Source: Gemmatales bacterium
GTDB taxonomy: Bacteria > Planctomycetota > Planctomycetia > Gemmatales > Gemmataceae
NCBI GenBank assembly: GCA_026004675.1
Contig: BPJP01000012.1
Coordinates: forward strand, 106,827-170,826
Reading direction: 5' to 3'
DNA: 64,000 nt
The notes under the pieces are model-generated. The model was not told where the DNA came from, did not search any database, and was given only the letters and a program-made list of their open reading frames with translations. Shown here in pieces: positions 61,723 to 64,000 of this stretch (positions are counted from its first letter, which is position 1; each line of letters begins with the position of its first letter). Both the position numbers and the translations under genes were made by a program.

Positions 61723-62700
61723 CTACGGCGCCTTCAAGTGGTTCACGATGTGCTTCATGGCAGGGACCAGGTAGAGGATAGCGGTATAATGTCCGCAATC
61801 GTACCAGACGATTTTCTGTTTTCCGGCTGCTTGCCAAAGAGCCTCTGCCATTTTGGGCGGAACGATTTCGTCTTTCTTGCCGGCGATAATGAGCAATTTG
61901 CGGTCTTTCAAATTGGCGGCACAGGTGATTGGGTCGGCGGGAGCGATGAGCTTGATCAAGTCCGCTTTGGAAAATCCTAGTGCTTGCAAGCTGACTTTGA
62001 TCAGTTCGAAGCGAGGATCGTCGTAATAAGCCTCGACGAAGCCGCCGCCACCCAGCAAGACGACGACACGCTTGAGGCGAGGTTCCATTTCGGCGGTCAA
62101 AGCAGCCATAAAACTGCCGAGGCTTGTACCCAGAATTCCGAGCCGCTGGCGGTCGATCTCCGGGCGCGATTCGAGCCAGGCAGCAGCGCGGCGCAGATCG
62201 AGAACCGTTTGCCGAACCGCAGCCATGGTGTGGTTGTAATCCGCGGACAACAGACGGACCCGCTTGCCGGCTGGACGGCGCGGACCGTAATAGGCCATTT
62301 GCACAAAAAGGGCAGCGATGCCGTTTTTCGCCAGGATCGTCGAAATGGTTCGCGACAAGCTTTGGTCGCCGCCGGTAATGTGCAAGACGATGACGCCGGG
62401 CATCTTGCCCTGGATGACGGGACGATAGTATTCGGCATGAACGGTGTTGTTTTCCGGATAGGGCGATGTCACCGGCGAAGGGAAACGGAGTTTATATAAC
62501 TCGATTTTGTTTTCGGGCAGTCGCCGGTAAAATTCCAGTTCGTAGGGGAACTTGTGTTCGGCGAGGCGGTATCGCTGGGGCACTTCCTTTTGATCGCCGA
62601 CCGGTTTGAAAGGAATGATGCCCTTTTCGATCCGGTTGTCGGCGAAAACGCAAGAGACGAGCGCGACGGCTGCGCCGCAAGCCCAGAAGAAACGGGTCAT
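61723..62700 (-). CDS. Secreted alpha/beta-hydrolase esterase (acetyl-xylan/dienelactone hydrolase type)
   Basis: 325 residues. ATG 62700 is chosen since GGGAGG precedes it and a signal sequence (FFWACGAAVALVSCVFA) follows. The hydrolase fold is shown by MPGVIVLHITGGDQS, the nucleophile elbow LGILGTSLGSFMAAL with its Ser, the acidic region KLLIIAGKKDEIVPP and the catalytic His in CGHYTAILYL. Likely a periplasmic carboxyl esterase; acetylated polysaccharide is a plausible substrate. It faces the oxidase gene tail to tail. Confidence 0.85.
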   Translation of the reverse strand: MTRFFWACGAAVALVSCVFADNRIEKGIIPFKPVGDQKEVPQRYRLAEHKFPYELEFYRRLPENKIELYKLRFPSPVTSPYPENNTVHAEYYRPVIQGKMPGVIVLHITGGDQSLSRTISTILAKNGIAALFVQMAYYGPRRPAGKRVRLLSADYNHTMAAVRQTVLDLRRAAAWLESRPEIDRQRLGILGTSLGSFMAALTAEMEPRLKRVVVLLGGGGFVEAYYDDPRFELIKVSLQALGFSKADLIKLIAPADPITCAANLKDRKLLIIAGKKDEIVPPKMAEALWQAAGKQKIVWYDCGHYTAILYLVPAMKHIVNHLKAP

Positions 62701-62721
62701 TTTCCACCTCCCCATCCGGGT

Positions 62722-63438
62722 TCAAACGCCGGCCAGTTTCTCCGCCTGGCGGATACGTAATTGTAACGGAGGATGGGAAGAAAAGTAGCCGAGAAGGGAT
62801 GCGTTGCCGCCGAGTTGCTGTTGAAGTCGCTGGAAAAACCAGCAAGAAGCGGCAGGTTGGAAACCGGCTTGGCGTATGAGCTGGATGCCAAAGCGATCAG
62901 CTTCGAGTTCCTGGTCCTGGGAATAACCTTGTTGCAACAGGGTACCGGCCAGGCTGACGATGGAAGGTTTGATGATGCCTCGAGCCATGGGCAGCGACGT
63001 GGCAGCGCGAATGACCGATTCGGCCATCAGGCGATCGATGGCATGGCGCAAGGTGACATGTGCCATTTCGTGGGCCAGAACGAAGGCGACTTCGTCGGCC
63101 TTGCCCTGGCATAGCTGCAGCAAGGGGGCGGTGACGAAAATATATCCCCCCGGCAGGGCAAAGGCGTTGACCTCGGCGGTTTTGACAAGTTCGAAAGAGA
63201 AAGAGTGCTCTGATGGAGCCGAACCTGCTAAAAGGGCGCCCAGCGACTTCAACCATTCCGAGGTTTCCGAGCGATCGAGTTCCATTTGCTGCGTGAAAGC
63301 GCGAGCCAGGTCCCGGCCGACCTCAGCTTCCGCGCGGACAGCATCGGCTTCGGTCCCAGTCAGGGAACGGACGACCCACTTGGCCTTGCGCACGTGAGGG
63401 CCGATCATTTTGCCGAGATTGTAGAAGAAACTTCCCAT
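62722..63438 (-). CDS. M48 family zinc metallopeptidase
   Basis: 238-residue M48-type protease. The zinc motif is in FVLAHEMAHVTLRHA with the third ligand in QELEADRFGIQLI. No evident transmembrane helix; a hydrophobic segment is near LFYNLGK-like N-terminus, so it may be peripheral. Relatives (for example BepA or LoiP) serve envelope quality control. Sits 21 bases upstream of the esterase gene on the same strand, so the two may be one transcript. Confidence 0.85.
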   Translation of the reverse strand: MGSFFYNLGKMIGPHVRKAKWVVRSLTGTEADAVRAEAEVGRDLARAFTQQMELDRSETSEWLKSLGALLAGSAPSEHSFSFELVKTAEVNAFALPGGYIFVTAPLLQLCQGKADEVAFVLAHEMAHVTLRHAIDRLMAESVIRAATSLPMARGIIKPSIVSLAGTLLQQGYSQDQELEADRFGIQLIRQAGFQPAASCWFFQRLQQQLGGNASLLGYFSSHPPLQLRIRQAEKLAGV

Positions 63439-63483
63439 GATTTTTATTGTGCCCGAGGAAACGCCCCTTTTGGTGCGTCTTTA

Positions 63484-64000
63484 CTAAAAAGGCAGTCGCC
63501 AGACACGGACTGTCTTGTCGGAACTGGCCGAGGCGGCGAACCTGCTGTCGGGAGAGACAGCGACACTGGTTACCACGTCGCTATGCCCCTGCAAATTCAT
63601 CACGAGTTTACCTCGGGCGAGGGTCCCAGACCCGGACCGTTGCGTCCTCGCCTCCCGAGACGGCAAAACGTCCTTCCGCCGCGAAAGCGACGCTGGAAAC
63701 CACCGACTGATGCCCACGCAGGCGCCGCTTTTCATAACCGCTTTCCAGGTCCCAAAGCCGGACTGTTTTGTCCTCGCCTCCGGTCAAAGCGCGCCGGCCG
63801 TTCGGCGACAGGGCGATGCCCCAAAAATTATCCCCACCGTCGAACCGGCACAGCTCCCGCCCACTTTCCAAGGCCCACAGACGCACCGTTCCCGAAGTGG
63901 ACGCACCGATGCCGCTCAACACGTCCCGCGACCAGCTCAGGCTTAGAAACTCTGATTGGCTGTCAATCATGAACATCTGGTTGAAAGCCGGATGCCAGAG
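63484..64000 (-). CDS. WD40 repeat protein, 5' end outside window, frameshifted near the 3' end
   Basis: Three to four WD40 repeats are visible: SGTVRLWALESGRE, GRRALTGGEDKTVRLWDLES, GRFAVSGGEDATVRVWD and SRFAASASSDKTVRVWRLP. The frame is open at 64000. It breaks at the GGG/CCC run 63621-63623: removing one base connects VRVWD to LARGKLVMNLQGHSDVV and leads to the true stop at 63484, else it ends at 63608. In planctomycetes such C-terminal WD40 repeats often follow a Ser/Thr protein kinase domain, but that part lies off the window and cannot be claimed. Confidence 0.72.

Noticed and set aside
1..64000. tRNA, rRNA, CRISPR, IS element, prophage or integrase
   Set aside because: Intergenic regions were read on both strands; no cloverleaf, spaced direct repeats, transposase, integrase or phage gene was seen.

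Overview
The window looks like chromosomal DNA from a planctomycete, most probably a Gemmataceae-like member. The diagnostic evidence is a set of protein families concentrated in that phylum: a DUF1549/DUF1553 protein followed by a Tat-exported DUF1501 protein and a WD40 protein (54190-58237), a 980-residue PVC-type CxxCH haem-binding/HEAT protein (7923-10865), a DUF1080 protein, a sulfatase, an ECF sigma factor paired with an anti-sigma protein carrying a DUF1559-like tail, two DUF6263-like secreted proteins and a BatA/B/D/E set. No prophage, insertion sequence, CRISPR array, rRNA or tRNA was seen.

Layout, left: a cut beta-helix protein (1-977); an M20 amidohydrolase coupled to a half-size TauE/SafE protein (988-2933); a MetE-like methyltransferase; then a housekeeping cluster on the minus strand, rnpA-yidD-cyclophilin-SRP RNA (4198-5554). 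Two tail-to-tail DUF6263-like genes share a bidirectional terminator (6624-6656). Next come the CxxCH protein, an AlgH-family protein, BatE/BatD-like genes, the sigma/anti-sigma pair, otsA-otsB for trehalose synthesis, csrA with two small genes, ilvE, a sulfatase, a homocysteine methyltransferase and a ceramidase-like protein.

Middle: a minus-strand glycan cluster (25367-29994: one unassigned protein, one GT2, two GT4), a PilZ protein, a sigma-54 activator of NtrC type, a zinc-ribbon membrane protein and an energy-transduction operon exbB / PilZ-like / exbD / tonB (33440-35699). A beta-helix protein, a probable outer-membrane protein, an NAD-dependent sugar epimerase, a class IV aminotransferase, an FtsQ-like gene next to murB, an MCE-OmpA fusion and 4-hydroxyphenylpyruvate dioxygenase follow.

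Right: CrcB, a DUF3754 protein, an MA-like metallopeptidase, a DUF1080 protein, batA and a batB-batC fusion behind an excellent sigma-54 promoter match (49487-49502), Ogt, a ThiF-like E1 enzyme, the DUF1549/DUF1501/WD40 set, an acyl-CoA dehydrogenase, a hydroxyproline epimerase/oxidase pair, an esterase, an M48 protease and a WD40 gene running off the right edge.

A technical theme runs through the window: five otherwise good genes are broken by single-base length changes in short homopolymers, the sulfatase several times. This reads more like base-calling error than gene decay, so these genes are described as reconstructed. Functions are assigned by recognising motifs and family sequence from memory; no database search was run.
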